A stretch of 64,000 nucleotides of DNA from Advenella mimigardefordensis DPN7 (GCF_000521505.1 NZ_CP003915.1:1860001-1924000); one strand, 5' to 3'. Counted from the stretch's first letter, positions 28,784 through 39,221 are shown. Numbers and translations: made by a program. The notes: generated by a model from the sequence alone, not told the origin.

Positions 28784-29533
28784 ATGAAGGTATTGGTGCC
28801 TGTAAAGCGCGTTGTTGACTACAACGTCAAAGTGCGCGTCAAGTCAGATCAGTCTGGCGTAGATATTGCAAACGTGAAGATGTCTATGAATCCGTTTGAT
28901 GAAATCGCTGTTGAAGAAGCAACACGGCTCAAGGAAGCAGGTACGGCGACGGAAATCATCGCCGTCTCTTGCGGTGTTGCGCAGTGCCAGGAAACCCTGC
29001 GCACCGCCATGGCGATTGGTGCTGATCGTGCGGCATTGGTACAGACCGACGTCGAATTGCAGCCTCTGGCGGTAGCCAAGCTGCTTAAGGCTGTGGCCGA
29101 GAAAGAGCAGGTCAATCTGGTTATTCTGGGCAAACAGGCCATTGACGACGACGCCAACCAGACCGGCCAGATGCTGGCTGCGCTGCTGGGCTGGCCGCAA
29201 GCCACGTTTGCCAGCAAAGTGGTGATCGAAGGCGAAAACGCCAAAGTAACGCGTGAGGTGGATGGTGGTCTTGAAACCATTTCCGTAAAACTGCCTGCCA
29301 TTATCACCACCGATCTGCGTTTGAATGAACCGCGCTACGTGACGCTGCCAAACATCATGAAAGCGAAGAAAAAACAGCTGGATACACTCACGCCGGAAGA
29401 ACTGGGCGTTGATGTAACACCACGGATCAAAACACTGAAAGTGAGCGAGCCACCTTCACGCAAGGCCGGTATCAAAGTAGCCGATGTGGCAGCACTGGTA
29501 GACAAACTCAAGAATGAAGCGAAGGTGATTTAA
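28784..29533 (+). CDS. etfB: Electron transfer flavoprotein, beta subunit
   Basis: 249-residue subunit that with EtfA takes electrons from acyl-CoA dehydrogenases and passes them to ETF-ubiquinone oxidoreductase. Motifs: [24 protein letters not shown] and [15 protein letters not shown] (AMP binding), then the recognition-loop segment [16 protein letters not shown] that contacts dehydrogenases. AAGGAG precedes the ATG. The likely partners include the two acyl-CoA dehydrogenases at 6482 and 10517. Confidence 0.97.
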   Translation: MKVLVPVKRVVDYNVKVRVKSDQSGVDIANVKMSMNPFDEIAVEEATRLKEAGTATEIIAVSCGVAQCQETLRTAMAIGADRAALVQTDVELQPLAVAKLLKAVAEKEQVNLVILGKQAIDDDANQTGQMLAALLGWPQATFASKVVIEGENAKVTREVDGGLETISVKLPAIITTDLRLNEPRYVTLPNIMKAKKKQLDTLTPEELGVDVTPRIKTLKVSEPPSRKAGIKVADVAALVDKLKNEAKVI

Positions 29534-29534
29534 G

Positions 29535-30464
29535 ATGACAACTCTGGTTATTGCAGAACATGATAACAAGCAGTTAAAACCTGCAACATTGAACGCGGTC
29601 GCTGCTGCACAGAAAATGGGTGGCGATATTCATATCCTGGTTGCCGGTAGCGGCGCACAGGACGTTGCCGCCCAGGCTGCCAAGGCGGTGGGTGTTGCCA
29701 GCGTGTTGCTGGCCGACGCTGCGCATTTGCAGGATGGTCTGGCTGAAAACGTGGCCGAACAGGTCCTGGCCGTTGCCGGCGATTACAGCCATATCGTATT
29801 TCCCGCCACCGCTTCTGGTAAAAACGTGGCGCCGCGCGTGGCCGCGAAACTGGATGTTGCGCAAATTTCCGATATTACGGCAGTGGATTCAGCAGATACA
29901 TTCGAGCGTCCTATCTACGCAGGTAATGCGATCGCGATCGTTCAGTCATCCGACGAGAAAAAAGTCATCACCGTACGTGTGACCTCTTTTGACGCGGTTG
30001 CCGCCGAAGGCGGTAATGCCGAAGTGAAAACCGTTGACGCCGTTGCCGACTCCGGCCTGTCTTCATTTGTTGGCCGTGAAGTCGCCAAGAATGATCGCCC
30101 TGAACTGACCGCCGCAACCGTTGTTGTGTCGGGTGGCCGTGGTATGGGTAGCGCAGAAAACTTCAAACTGCTTGAGCCGCTGGCCGACAAACTTGGTGCC
30201 GCACTGGGTGCATCGCGTGCCGCCGTTGATGCCGGCTTTGCGCCGAACGACTGGCAGGTTGGTCAAACCGGGAAAATCGTTGCGCCGCAACTGTATGTGG
30301 CTATCGGTATTTCAGGTGCCATCCAGCATCTGGCCGGTATGAAAGACTCCAAAGTGATCGTCGCGGTCAATAAAGATCCTGAAGCGCCGATTTTTGGCGT
30401 GGCCGACTATGGCCTGGTTGCTGATCTGTTCACTGCAGTACCTGAACTGGAAAAAGCAATCTGA
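29535..30464 (+). CDS. etfA: Electron transfer flavoprotein, alpha subunit
   Basis: 309-residue FAD-binding subunit; one base separates it from etfB. The C-terminal FAD domain shows [46 protein letters not shown] and [10 protein letters not shown]. Full length for the family. No acyl-CoA dehydrogenase follows directly. Confidence 0.97.
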   Translation: MTTLVIAEHDNKQLKPATLNAVAAAQKMGGDIHILVAGSGAQDVAAQAAKAVGVASVLLADAAHLQDGLAENVAEQVLAVAGDYSHIVFPATASGKNVAPRVAAKLDVAQISDITAVDSADTFERPIYAGNAIAIVQSSDEKKVITVRVTSFDAVAAEGGNAEVKTVDAVADSGLSSFVGREVAKNDRPELTAATVVVSGGRGMGSAENFKLLEPLADKLGAALGASRAAVDAGFAPNDWQVGQTGKIVAPQLYVAIGISGAIQHLAGMKDSKVIVAVNKDPEAPIFGVADYGLVADLFTAVPELEKAI

Positions 30465-30785
30465 TTCAGTCTTGCTGCAATACCTGCTGGCAGAAAAAAT
30501 ATGCGTCTGCCCGCAGGGTTCCAATCAGCAATTCGTTTGACATATTATTTCACCCGTGATGGCGACCCTTATCAGGCCGCTATCACGGGTGAAATGCATT
30601 TTGGATCTGTCAGCTGAGGGCGAAGGCACTCAAGCACTATCGTTTGAAGGGGGCGGAGCCGATACGCATTGCCGTGCGCCTGATGTGTGCCGTGTTTTGG
30701 CACGACGCATCGGGGCGGTGGGGTGCCATCGATCAGGGTGATTCAGGGTCATAAAGCCATGAGTCACCAAGTCCGACAGCGCGTA
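30465..30785. other. Intergenic region after etfA
   Basis: 321 bases between converging genes. It holds the long hairpin at 30547-30595 and otherwise only short frames without ribosome-binding sites. Confidence 0.6.
30547..30595. terminator. Long perfect inverted repeat after etfA
   Basis: Fourteen-base perfect arms ATTTCACCCGTGAT / ATCACGGGTGAAAT with a 21-base loop. It sits between converging genes where a terminator is expected, but there is no T-run, so it may instead be a 3'-end stabiliser or a protein-binding site. Confidence 0.45.
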
Positions 30786-31517
30786 TTACATGGCGGCGAT
30801 ACGATCAGCCCGTTTACCGGAATCGGGGTGGCTGGAAAATACGCTGGCACTGCCCTCGGATAGCGATTCAAGTTTACGCAGGGCAGAGACGGCCGCCGAT
30901 TTGTCGCGGCCCTGTTCCCTGAGTACTTTCAGGCCGAAGGCATCGGCCGCATATTCATGCGACTGGGAATACTGGGCAGTAACCAGGCCATTGGCCAGTG
31001 CACCCAGCTCGCTACCGGAAAGCGTAGAGAGAATGGGTACGCCACTGGCAGCGCCCGCCTGCTGGGCGGCCAGAGTAAGCATACTGGATCGAGCCTGAGC
31101 CTTGGAATGTCCTTCGATCACATGCCCAACTTCGTGGCCCAGCACAAACAGCAGTTCGTCGTCTGTCATCTTGTCCATCAGCCCGGAGTAAACGCGGATA
31201 CTGCCGTTAGGCAGGGCGAAGGCGTTCACTTCCGGGTTGAGATAGGCCTTGAACTGCAACGGGGTGCCCTGATAGCTGCGCAGATTGCGCGTTACTCTGG
31301 CAAGCCGGGTAGTATATTTGCTGCCGGCAGGGGCAATTTTGTTCTGGGAATCAAGCTGTTGCTGGGAGCTAACCGCCAGCGCCTGGATCTGTTCGTCGGA
31401 TACCGTGGCGGCCTGGAACAGCGAAGAGGCGGCCCCCACCATGCCGGCTACGTCCATATTCTGGCAGGCGGTCAGAGAACTTATAGCGAGTGTGGCAGCG
31501 GCGATGTGTTTGAACAT
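30786..31517 (-). CDS. M48 family lipoprotein metalloprotease (LoiP/YggG-like)
   Basis: 243-residue periplasmic zinc protease. Lipobox LTAC with Cys18 after a short signal sequence; zinc site HEVGH at 128-132, and a later SHEYAADAFG with the third ligand; ends with SSHPDSGKRADRI. Similar lipoproteins (LoiP, BepA) act in outer-membrane quality control. It is separate from the integral-membrane M48 enzyme beside rsgA. Confidence 0.92.
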   Translation of the reverse strand: MFKHIAAATLAISSLTACQNMDVAGMVGAASSLFQAATVSDEQIQALAVSSQQQLDSQNKIAPAGSKYTTRLARVTRNLRSYQGTPLQFKAYLNPEVNAFALPNGSIRVYSGLMDKMTDDELLFVLGHEVGHVIEGHSKAQARSSMLTLAAQQAGAASGVPILSTLSGSELGALANGLVTAQYSQSHEYAADAFGLKVLREQGRDKSAAVSALRKLESLSEGSASVFSSHPDSGKRADRIAAM

Positions 31518-31779
31518 GATTTTTCCTTTTTATGGCGCCTGGCCGATAGCGGCAAACGGTATCCCTCCCGGGGCAGGCAATGTGATCGTACTGCCCGGAA
31601 TGGAACCTGAGCAACAGCAAAATCACTGAAAGCAACGTAAAATTTTGCTGATTATATTTATTTTGGCGCCATTTGCCTATTGGGGACAGTAAGCAGCCTG
31701 TGCGCAGGCCCATGAGTGAGACTGTTCAGGTGAGATTGATCGGATCCCCTTCAGTCGTAGCGACAGGCTGTTGTAACCG

Positions 31780-32595
31780 TTAATTTGGCGCGCTTTTTTC
31801 TGTTCCGAAAATGGCGGCGTAGCTGGAATAGAAGCCGCAGTAAATGGTCGCAACCATGATCATCAGCACGACCTGCATGGCAAATGCGATCAGCAACGCA
31901 GGCAGCCCCAGCAGGAGCAAGAGGGGGACGACAATAAACTGCAACAGGGCAAACAACAGAAACCAGCTTAGAAAGTACATCAGAAAGGCGGCTTTGTTGC
32001 GCCAGGACGCGACAAAAGAGTAGAAAATGGCCTTGCCTATCGTCTGGTCTTCCCAGCCGATCAGTTGCGGCACATGCCAGAACATTAGCGTGACGACAAA
32101 CAATAAGACGGCCCAGCCCAGCAGCAATACCAGAGAACTGCCATCGGGCAGGGTGTCGGTGCTGGCCTGAGCGCCTCCCTGTACGCCGTAGATAATACTG
32201 TTGATCTGCGCAATTGTCTGCTCATCCAGTAATGGGTATAGCAGCACGACGCTCAGCAGCAGCAACAGGGCGGCGTAAATAAAACCGGACAAGGCCAGGC
32301 GGGAAATAACGCGGGGTTTTTGCAGGCTTGCCACCCAGGTTTTTGGATCAAGGTGACTGAATCCTGCAGGCTTGCTTTGGATATCGCGACAGGCACTGAC
32401 CACAATCAGGCTGGCAATGGGCATGGTAATGATGAACAGCCCGACACCGAGTACCGGGATTTGCATCAGAATCTGGCTGAGCAGGTTGATGACGAACAGC
32501 AAAGCAAGCAATGCAAAAGGCTGCTTGCGAAAAATCCGGAAGGCATCTTTGAGCCATTGCCAGCCGGACGAGGCGGGAAGAGTTGCAGCGATCAT
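31780..32595 (-). CDS. BPSS1780-like multi-pass membrane protein
   Basis: 271-residue protein with about six hydrophobic helices and a short soluble N-terminus (GWQWLKDAFRIFRKQPFAL), matching the Burkholderiales family typified by BPSS1780; its function is unknown. It starts 5 bases after the thrB stop and is surely co-transcribed with it. Co-occurrence with homoserine kinase is the only functional hint. Confidence 0.8.
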   Translation of the reverse strand: MIAATLPASSGWQWLKDAFRIFRKQPFALLALLFVINLLSQILMQIPVLGVGLFIITMPIASLIVVSACRDIQSKPAGFSHLDPKTWVASLQKPRVISRLALSGFIYAALLLLLSVVLLYPLLDEQTIAQINSIIYGVQGGAQASTDTLPDGSSLVLLLGWAVLLFVVTLMFWHVPQLIGWEDQTIGKAIFYSFVASWRNKAAFLMYFLSWFLLFALLQFIVVPLLLLLGLPALLIAFAMQVVLMIMVATIYCGFYSSYAAIFGTEKSAPN

Positions 32596-32600
32596 GGTCG

Positions 32601-33569
32601 TTACGGTAGTGGCGGAGGCGGTTGTTGAACACGAAGCGCCAGGATCCGTTCAAAGTGCGTCGGATCGTGCGGCTTGAGTGTCTGGGCAGGGCGCGGACGG
32701 AAAAAATCATTCAGGCGCGATGCCCAGAAACGCAGGGCAGCGGCGCGCAGGGCCACGGGCCACAATGCCTTTTCTTCCGGCGTGAACGGGCGCACCTGTG
32801 CATAGGCATCAAGCCAGGCCTCTACCAGCCAGGGCGTGAGTGCGCCGGTACTGCGCTCTATACACCAGTCGTTGACTGCGACGGCAACATCGAACAGCCA
32901 GGCATCGTGCCCGGCAAAATAAAAATCGATGATGCCGCCCATGCGTGGATTCTCATAGGTGCCGTCAAACAGTACGTTATCGCGGAACATATCACAATGG
33001 CAGGCACCTGCTGGCAGGCGCTTCCATTCGTCACCGGACTGGACTTCGCGCTGCTCCTTCAGGCTCGAGACAAATAGCGTATTCTGAGTTTCCGTCAGAA
33101 ACGGCTGAATGGCTGGATACGTTTCTTCCCACCAGGACAGGCCGCGCAGATTGGGCTGGTACAGACTGAAGTCTTTGGCGGCCAGATGTGCCTGCGCCTG
33201 CGTGCGGGCAGCGATCATGCAGTGCTGCACGCCAGGATCGGATTCATATCCGCCAGGCAGGCGGTCAACAATTGCCGCCGGTTTTCCCTTGAGGGTGCCG
33301 ATGCGCTTGCCGTCGCGCAGCGTCTGCGGCATGGGTACCCTGACGTCCCTGCTGGCGAGCGTATGCATGAGCTCAATATAGAAATTCAACTGCTCATGAT
33401 TGAGCACTTCGAACACCGTTAGTACATATTCTCCCTGGGTCGTATTCAGAAAGAAGTTGGTGTTTTCGATACCGGCGGTAATGCCGCGAAGGGAGACAAA
33501 CTCGCCGAGCGCGTAGTGACCAAGAAATTCGGCAGCTTCCTGGTTTGTGATGGGGGTAAAAACGGCCAT
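32601..33569 (-). CDS. thrB: Homoserine kinase (APH-like type)
   Basis: 322-residue kinase that phosphorylates homoserine for threonine synthesis. It has the aminoglycoside-phosphotransferase fold used by many betaproteobacteria instead of the GHMP type: nucleotide loop GITAGIENTNFFL, catalytic loop HCDMFRDNVLF and metal-binding IDFYFAG. First gene of a two-gene operon; divergent from the ClC gene. Confidence 0.94.
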   Translation of the reverse strand: MAVFTPITNQEAAEFLGHYALGEFVSLRGITAGIENTNFFLNTTQGEYVLTVFEVLNHEQLNFYIELMHTLASRDVRVPMPQTLRDGKRIGTLKGKPAAIVDRLPGGYESDPGVQHCMIAARTQAQAHLAAKDFSLYQPNLRGLSWWEETYPAIQPFLTETQNTLFVSSLKEQREVQSGDEWKRLPAGACHCDMFRDNVLFDGTYENPRMGGIIDFYFAGHDAWLFDVAVAVNDWCIERSTGALTPWLVEAWLDAYAQVRPFTPEEKALWPVALRAAALRFWASRLNDFFRPRPAQTLKPHDPTHFERILALRVQQPPPPLP

Positions 33570-33751
33570 GAGCAGATACGATACACAAAATCATTGAATG
33601 CCGATCATTTTAGTGCAGGATGAGCACGATAAGCGCGTGGGGCAGTCGCCGCGCAAAAGAATCACAATCGAGTTTTGCTACAATGAGGCACTTTTCTCCG
33701 TTTGCCGCGATGCATTGCGCGCGCCGCCCGATATTTCTCCGAGATCCGTCA

Positions 33752-35536
33752 ATGGCCCTGTTTTCTCCTTTTGAGGCACGCAACAAACTGACTCAGTTTG
33801 CCTGGCTGACCAATCGGCCGGCATTCTTTGTCTGGGCCATCCTCGTGGGCGTAGCGGCTGCCGGCATGACCGTCCTTTTTCACATGGCTATCCATTGGGG
33901 GCAATTGCTTACCGGATCGGTGCCGGGCGAGATCGAAACCGTGGTCAGTCGCTGGAGCACTACCGAACGTGTGCTGTTTCCCGTCGTGGGCGGCCTGATT
34001 GCCGGCACCTTGTTGTGGCTGTCGTCAAAAGTGCGCAAGGATATGAATGCCGACTACATGGAGGCGGTGGCCCTGTCGGATGGGCGGCTGTCCCTGCGCC
34101 AGGGCGCGCTGCGGGTGCTGTCGTCACTCTCTACCGTGGTAACGGGCGGCTCCATTGGTCGCGAAGGGGCCATGGTGCATCTGGGGGCCATGATCGCCTC
34201 GGCCATCGGCCGCTTTCTGGCTTTCAACGCTAATGATATCCGGCTGCTGGTTGCCTGCGGGGCGGCCGCAGGCGTGTCGGCGGCTTACAATGCCCCCCTT
34301 GCTGCAGCGTTATTTGTCGCCGAAATCGTATTGGGAACCCTGTCGGTAACCACGCTGGGGCCGCTCATTATTTCGGCAGGGGTTGCCAACATCACCATGC
34401 AGCTGACTGGTTATTATCGCGTCACTTATGATGTGAAACCCATTTCGCTGGCGATGGATGCGAGTCTGTTGCTGCTCCTGGCGCTGGCGGTAGTGGCAGG
34501 ATTGCTGGCGCCGCTCTTTCTGCGCTTTCTGGATGCCGTCCGCCAATTATTCCGTAAAACCCGCTTGCCGCTGCCGTTCAGCCTGGCGCTGGGCGGCGCC
34601 TTGCTGGGCGGCATTCTGATTCTGCAACCGGCGGCGTCGGGCAACGGCTACGGGCCGATAGAAGATATGCTGACCTTGTCCTGGACCATACCGGCAGTAT
34701 TGCTGATGCTGGCCTACAAGGTGCTGGCAACTGGGGCGACCGTGGGCTCGGGTGCGACCGGTGGCGTCTTTACCCCTATGCTGATGGTGGGCGCCAGCGT
34801 GGGTATGCTGTTTTTTCAGATTATTTCTCTTGTGATGCCAGAGCTGGCGGCTCAGCCATCACTCTATATATTGATCGGCATGGGTGCATTTCTGGCGGCT
34901 GGCACGCACGCGCCGCTGATGACGATTCTGATGATATTTGAAATGACGCAGCAAATTAACCTGGTGTTGCCGCTCATGTTCGCCTGCGTCATTGCAAATG
35001 TCGTTAGCAGCATGTACAGTACCCCAGCAATGTATGGTGTGACCCTGTCGCGGGAGCAGACAGCACGGCTGCGGCGGCAGATCAGCAGCATGACGCTCAA
35101 GGGGCTGGTGATCGAGGCAGAAACGGTATTACGCCAGAACCAGACCCTGGAACAGGCCGTGGCCATGTTTCAGGCGTATCCCGTACGGTATATTTATGTG
35201 ATAGACGAAAACGACCACTATCAGGGTGTGCTGTCCAACCAGGAAGTGACGCGCTGGCTGCTGTCGCAGTCACCCTTGACCACGCCGATCTCCGAACTGA
35301 TGGTGCAGCCTCATTTCATTCCGGTTTTACATCCTGACATGACACTGGCGCAGGGGCTGGAACTGTTCCTGTCCTTTATGGGAGAACGTTTGCCGGTTCT
35401 GTTGTCAAAAGATGAACCGGTTCTGCTTGGGGTTGTACGCAAGTCTGCCATTCTTGAACAACTGGAAGAGCAGCGCATCCTTCAGGAGCGACATCAGCCA
35501 CCTCAAATGGATTTTCGCATTTCCGGCGATAAATGA
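33752..35536 (+). CDS. ClC chloride channel/antiporter with CBS domains
   Basis: 594-residue ClC protein. The anion path motifs are present: GGSIGREGAMVHLG (with the gating Glu of GREG) and GSGATGGVFTPML. About ten membrane helices fill residues 20-420, followed by two C-terminal CBS domains. The ATG at 33752 is chosen because the membrane domain begins soon after; in-frame starts at 33620 and 33683 would add an unremarkable basic stretch. Its stop overlaps the dusA start (ATGA). ClcB-like; whether channel or proton exchanger is not decided here. Confidence 0.9.
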   Translation: MALFSPFEARNKLTQFAWLTNRPAFFVWAILVGVAAAGMTVLFHMAIHWGQLLTGSVPGEIETVVSRWSTTERVLFPVVGGLIAGTLLWLSSKVRKDMNADYMEAVALSDGRLSLRQGALRVLSSLSTVVTGGSIGREGAMVHLGAMIASAIGRFLAFNANDIRLLVACGAAAGVSAAYNAPLAAALFVAEIVLGTLSVTTLGPLIISAGVANITMQLTGYYRVTYDVKPISLAMDASLLLLLALAVVAGLLAPLFLRFLDAVRQLFRKTRLPLPFSLALGGALLGGILILQPAASGNGYGPIEDMLTLSWTIPAVLLMLAYKVLATGATVGSGATGGVFTPMLMVGASVGMLFFQIISLVMPELAAQPSLYILIGMGAFLAAGTHAPLMTILMIFEMTQQINLVLPLMFACVIANVVSSMYSTPAMYGVTLSREQTARLRRQISSMTLKGLVIEAETVLRQNQTLEQAVAMFQAYPVRYIYVIDENDHYQGVLSNQEVTRWLLSQSPLTTPISELMVQPHFIPVLHPDMTLAQGLELFLSFMGERLPVLLSKDEPVLLGVVRKSAILEQLEEQRILQERHQPPQMDFRISGDK

Positions 35537-36633
35537 TCATGATACATTCAGATATAACCGCGCAGCTTGAGACTGTCGTCCCTGATAGCCATGCCGGCGT
35601 AACGGCAGAAAGTGCCGTTGCCACAGCGCAGCCGACAGGCAGGCCGGCGCTCGACTATACCGATGGTACTGGTCTGCGGCCCTGGCAGTTGAGTGTCGCG
35701 CCAATGATTGATGTGACCGACAGGCATTGTCGTTACTTTCATCGTCTGCTGGCGCCTAATGCATTGCTGTATACAGAGATGATTACCACCGGCGCCCTGA
35801 TATTTGGCGATGTACCACGACATTTGCGTTTCAGCGCTCAGGAACATCCGGTGGCTTTGCAACTGGGGGGCAGTGAGTCCGCAGCGCTGGCCCAGTGTGC
35901 CCGGCTGGGGCAGCGCTGGGGGTACGATGAAATCAATCTCAACTGCGGCTGTCCGTCAGAACGGGTGCAAAAGGGCGCATTCGGTGCCTGCCTGATGGCC
36001 GAACCGGCCCTGGTGGCCGATTGTGTCAAGGCGATGCAGGATGCGGTCAGCCTGCCCGTGACGGTTAAACATCGGCTTGGGCTGGACTATGATCAGTCCT
36101 ATGATTTTGTGCGCGACTTTGTCGGGCAACTGTATGACACCGGGTGCCGGGTGTTTATTGCGCATGCGCGCAATGCAGTGCTCAAAGGGCTTTCGCCTAA
36201 AGACAATCGTGATATTCCGCCGCTACGCTACAACGTCGTGAGCCAACTCAAGCAGGATTTTCCGGATGCGCTGTTTGTGCTCAACGGCGGCCTGAATACG
36301 CCCGATCTGATCTGCTTTGCGGCCGGTGAATTCGATGGCGCGATGGTTGGCCGGGCCGCCTGGCATGAACCCTATTTGCTGCGCGAGATCAGCCTGCGTC
36401 TGTGGCCAGACACGCCGGTAGCCGATGACGCAACGATTGTGCAGCGGATGGCAGAGTACGCCCGTTCGGAAGTGATGCAGGGTGTGCCGCTACGTGTTAT
36501 TGTCAAGCCTATGCTGGGCCTGTTCAACGGATGCAAGGGCGCGCGCCAATGGCGCCGCTATCTGTCGGATCCGGCGCATCTGGCGACGCAGAATCCGGAT
36601 ATTCTGCTGCAAGCGTTTGCGTTTGTAGACTAA
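35533..36633 (+). CDS. dusA: tRNA-dihydrouridine synthase A
   Basis: 366-residue flavoenzyme that reduces U20/U20a in tRNA D-loops. FMN-barrel start LSVAPMIDVTDRHCRYF, catalytic Cys140 in NLNCGCPSERVQKGAFGACLM, then VKHRLGLD and HARNAVLKGLSPKDNR. It has about 48 residues before the barrel that E. coli DusA lacks; an internal start is possible. The 4-base overlap with the ClC gene implies coupled translation of two functionally unrelated proteins. Confidence 0.95.
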   Translation: MIMIHSDITAQLETVVPDSHAGVTAESAVATAQPTGRPALDYTDGTGLRPWQLSVAPMIDVTDRHCRYFHRLLAPNALLYTEMITTGALIFGDVPRHLRFSAQEHPVALQLGGSESAALAQCARLGQRWGYDEINLNCGCPSERVQKGAFGACLMAEPALVADCVKAMQDAVSLPVTVKHRLGLDYDQSYDFVRDFVGQLYDTGCRVFIAHARNAVLKGLSPKDNRDIPPLRYNVVSQLKQDFPDALFVLNGGLNTPDLICFAAGEFDGAMVGRAAWHEPYLLREISLRLWPDTPVADDATIVQRMAEYARSEVMQGVPLRVIVKPMLGLFNGCKGARQWRRYLSDPAHLATQNPDILLQAFAFVD

Positions 36634-36846
36634 CGGCGGCAAAAGGGGAGCGCGGACGGAACCGAAGCGGCAGAGAAGGGTTAAATGAAGCGTGAACCTG
36701 TTGTTCCCTGAAATGTGCACGGCAATTGCGTAAGATCAACACCGTTACATTTTTTTATAAGCGAAAAAATAACCATAATAATCAAAGCGTTGTGTCATTT
36801 TTCAAGGTTTTGCACGAAGCCGAAATTACTTGAAATATCCTGATTA

Positions 36847-36862
36847 ATACTATATATTGTGT
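36847..36862. promoter_or_regulatory. NrdR box 1
   Basis: ATACTATATATTGTGT matches the NrdR consensus (acaCwAtATaTwGtgt) at 15 of 16 positions. Start-to-start distance to box 2 is 31 bp, about three helical turns, the arrangement known for NrdR targets. Confidence 0.88.
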
Positions 36863-36877
36863 TGAATCTAAAATAAA

Positions 36878-36893
36878 ACACTATATATAGATT
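36878..36893. promoter_or_regulatory. NrdR box 2
   Basis: ACACTATATATAGATT matches the NrdR consensus at about 14 of 16 positions; it lies 55 bases upstream of the nrdA ATG. NrdR would repress the operon when dATP is plentiful. Confidence 0.85.
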
Positions 36894-36947
36894 ACAGTCG
36901 GCACGGCTACAAGCCGTTCGATCAACCATCAAGGATATGCATACGCT

Positions 36948-39221
36948 ATGAACAGCACACTCTTGGTCACCAAACGTGACGGCAGAAAAGAACCTATCGA
37001 TCTGGACAAAATTCACCGCGTCATTACGTGGGCGGCAGAAGGTCTGGACCATGTTTCGGTGTCTCAGGTTGAGCTCAAGTCCCATATCCAGTTCTATGAC
37101 GGAATCAGGACAGACGACATTCATGAAACTATCATCAAGGCAGCAGCAGACCTGATTTCTCAGACGACGCCAGATTACCAGTACCTGGCAGCGCGTCTGG
37201 CCATTTTCCACCTGCGCAAGAAAGCGTTCCAGCAGTTCGATCCGCCATCGCTCTACGACCACGTCAAGCGGCTGACCGACATGGGTAAATACGACGAACA
37301 TATCCTGCAGGACTACACAAGGGAAGAATTCGACGAACTGAACAGCTATATTGATCACAGCCGTGATATGCAGTTTTCTTACGGTGCGGTCAAGCAGCTT
37401 GAAGGCAAATACCTGGTGCAAAATCGTGTTAATCACGAAATCTATGAAAGCCCGCAGTTTCTGTATATTCTGGTGGCGGCATGCCTGTTCTCTAAATATC
37501 CTAGAGACACCCGCCTGTCATACATCAAGGGCTTCTATGATGCGACATCGCAATTCAAGATCTCGCTACCCACGCCCATTATGTCTGGTGTGCGTACACC
37601 AACGCGCCAGTTCAGCTCCTGCGTGCTGATCGAGTGTGGCGATAGCCTGGATTCGATTAATGCCACCACCAGCGCGATCGTCCGCTATGTTTCGCAGCGC
37701 GCCGGTATCGGCATCAATGCCGGCCGCATTCGCGCCGTTGGCAGCCCGATCCGGGGTGGCGAGGCTCAGCATACCGGATGTATTCCTTTCTACAAGCACT
37801 TTCAGACGGCAGTCAAATGCTGCTCGCAGGGTGGTGTGCGCGGTGGTGCGGCCACGTTGTTCTATCCCATGTGGCATCTGGAAATTGAATCGCTGCTGGT
37901 CCTGAAAAACAATCGGGGTGTGGAGGAAAATCGCGTCCGTCATATGGACTATGGCGTGCAGATCAATCGCCTGCTGTATCAGCGCCTGATTCGCAACGGC
38001 GATATCACACTGTTTTCACCTTCCGATGTACCCGGCCTGTACGATGCGTTCTTCGAAGACCAGAACCTGTTCGAAGAACTGTATGCCAAGTACGAGCAGG
38101 ACCCAACCATTCGCAAGCGTGCGGTCAAGGCCACTGAACTGTTTTCACTCATGATGCAGGAGCGCGCCGGTACCGGTCGCATCTATATTCAGAACGTGGA
38201 TCACTGCAATACCCACAGTCCGTTTGATCCGGCCGTGGCTCCGGTGCGTCAGAGCAATCTGTGTCTGGAAATCGCGCTGCCCACCAAGCCGCTGGAAGAC
38301 ATCAATGACGAGAACGGTGAAATTGCCTTGTGCACGCTGTCTGCGTTCAACCTGGGCGCGATAGACTCGCTGGATGAGCTCGAAGGACTGGCCGATCTGG
38401 CCGTGCGCGCGCTGGACGCCTTGCTTGACTATCAGGACTACCCGATAAAAGCGGCTTATATTGGTTCCATGAAGCGGCGTACACTGGGTATCGGTGTCAT
38501 CAATTACGCCTATTACCTGGCCAAGAACAATGCCAAATATTCCGACGGCAGCGGTAATGCCCTGACACACCGCACCTTCGAAGCCATCCAGTATTATCTG
38601 CTCAAGGCATCGGTTGGTCTGGCCAAAGAGTTTGGTCCATGCACGGCCTTTAACGAAACAACCTATGCCAAAGGTATTTTGCCAATCGATACCTATAAAA
38701 AAGATCTGGATGGCATTTGCAATGAGCCGCTGCATCTGGACTGGGAATCGCTGCGCAAGGACATTACAACCCATGGCCTGCGCAATTCCACGCTCACTGC
38801 GCTCATGCCATCGGAAACCTCGTCGCAAATCTCCAACGCCACCAACGGTATTGAGCCGCCGCGCGGTCTGGTCACGGTCAAGGCCTCCAAAGACGGTATT
38901 CTGAAACAGGTGGTGCCGGAGTACGAACGCCTTAAAGACAAGTACGAATTGCTGTGGAGCATGCCGAATAATGACGGCTATCTGCAGATCGTGGGCATCA
39001 TGCAGAAATTTGTGGATCAGTCCATTTCGGCCAATACGAATTACGATCCGGCTCGTTTCGAAGGCGGGCGCGTTCCCATGAATCAGATGATCAAGGACTT
39101 GCTCACGGCGTACAAATTCGGTGTGAAAACACTGTACTACCAGAACACGCGTGACGGTGCGGAAGATAAACAGGAAGATCAGGCACAGGATGACTGCGAA
39201 AGCGGTGCATGCAAGATCTGA
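36948..39221 (+). CDS. nrdA: Ribonucleoside-diphosphate reductase, alpha subunit (class Ia)
   Basis: 757-residue catalytic subunit that makes deoxyribonucleotides. N-terminal ATP-cone (VTKRDGRKEPIDLDKIHRV) for allosteric control by dATP; first active-site Cys in FSSCVLIECGD; later NLCLEIALP and the finger loop; redox pair at the C-terminal end CESGACKI. The length closely matches E. coli NrdA (761). It is followed after 28 bases by nrdB. Confidence 0.98.
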   Translation: MNSTLLVTKRDGRKEPIDLDKIHRVITWAAEGLDHVSVSQVELKSHIQFYDGIRTDDIHETIIKAAADLISQTTPDYQYLAARLAIFHLRKKAFQQFDPPSLYDHVKRLTDMGKYDEHILQDYTREEFDELNSYIDHSRDMQFSYGAVKQLEGKYLVQNRVNHEIYESPQFLYILVAACLFSKYPRDTRLSYIKGFYDATSQFKISLPTPIMSGVRTPTRQFSSCVLIECGDSLDSINATTSAIVRYVSQRAGIGINAGRIRAVGSPIRGGEAQHTGCIPFYKHFQTAVKCCSQGGVRGGAATLFYPMWHLEIESLLVLKNNRGVEENRVRHMDYGVQINRLLYQRLIRNGDITLFSPSDVPGLYDAFFEDQNLFEELYAKYEQDPTIRKRAVKATELFSLMMQERAGTGRIYIQNVDHCNTHSPFDPAVAPVRQSNLCLEIALPTKPLEDINDENGEIALCTLSAFNLGAIDSLDELEGLADLAVRALDALLDYQDYPIKAAYIGSMKRRTLGIGVINYAYYLAKNNAKYSDGSGNALTHRTFEAIQYYLLKASVGLAKEFGPCTAFNETTYAKGILPIDTYKKDLDGICNEPLHLDWESLRKDITTHGLRNSTLTALMPSETSSQISNATNGIEPPRGLVTVKASKDGILKQVVPEYERLKDKYELLWSMPNNDGYLQIVGIMQKFVDQSISANTNYDPARFEGGRVPMNQMIKDLLTAYKFGVKTLYYQNTRDGAEDKQEDQAQDDCESGACKI

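Larger units (their letters stand above)
36634..36947. other. nrdA upstream region
   Basis: 314 bases. The first 90 hold nothing recognisable; from 36730 it is AT-rich and carries the two NrdR boxes. No terminator for dusA was found. Confidence 0.7.

Noticed and set aside
30556..30741. A 61-codon plus-strand frame after etfA
   Set aside because: It starts inside the hairpin, has no ribosome-binding site and no recognisable features.
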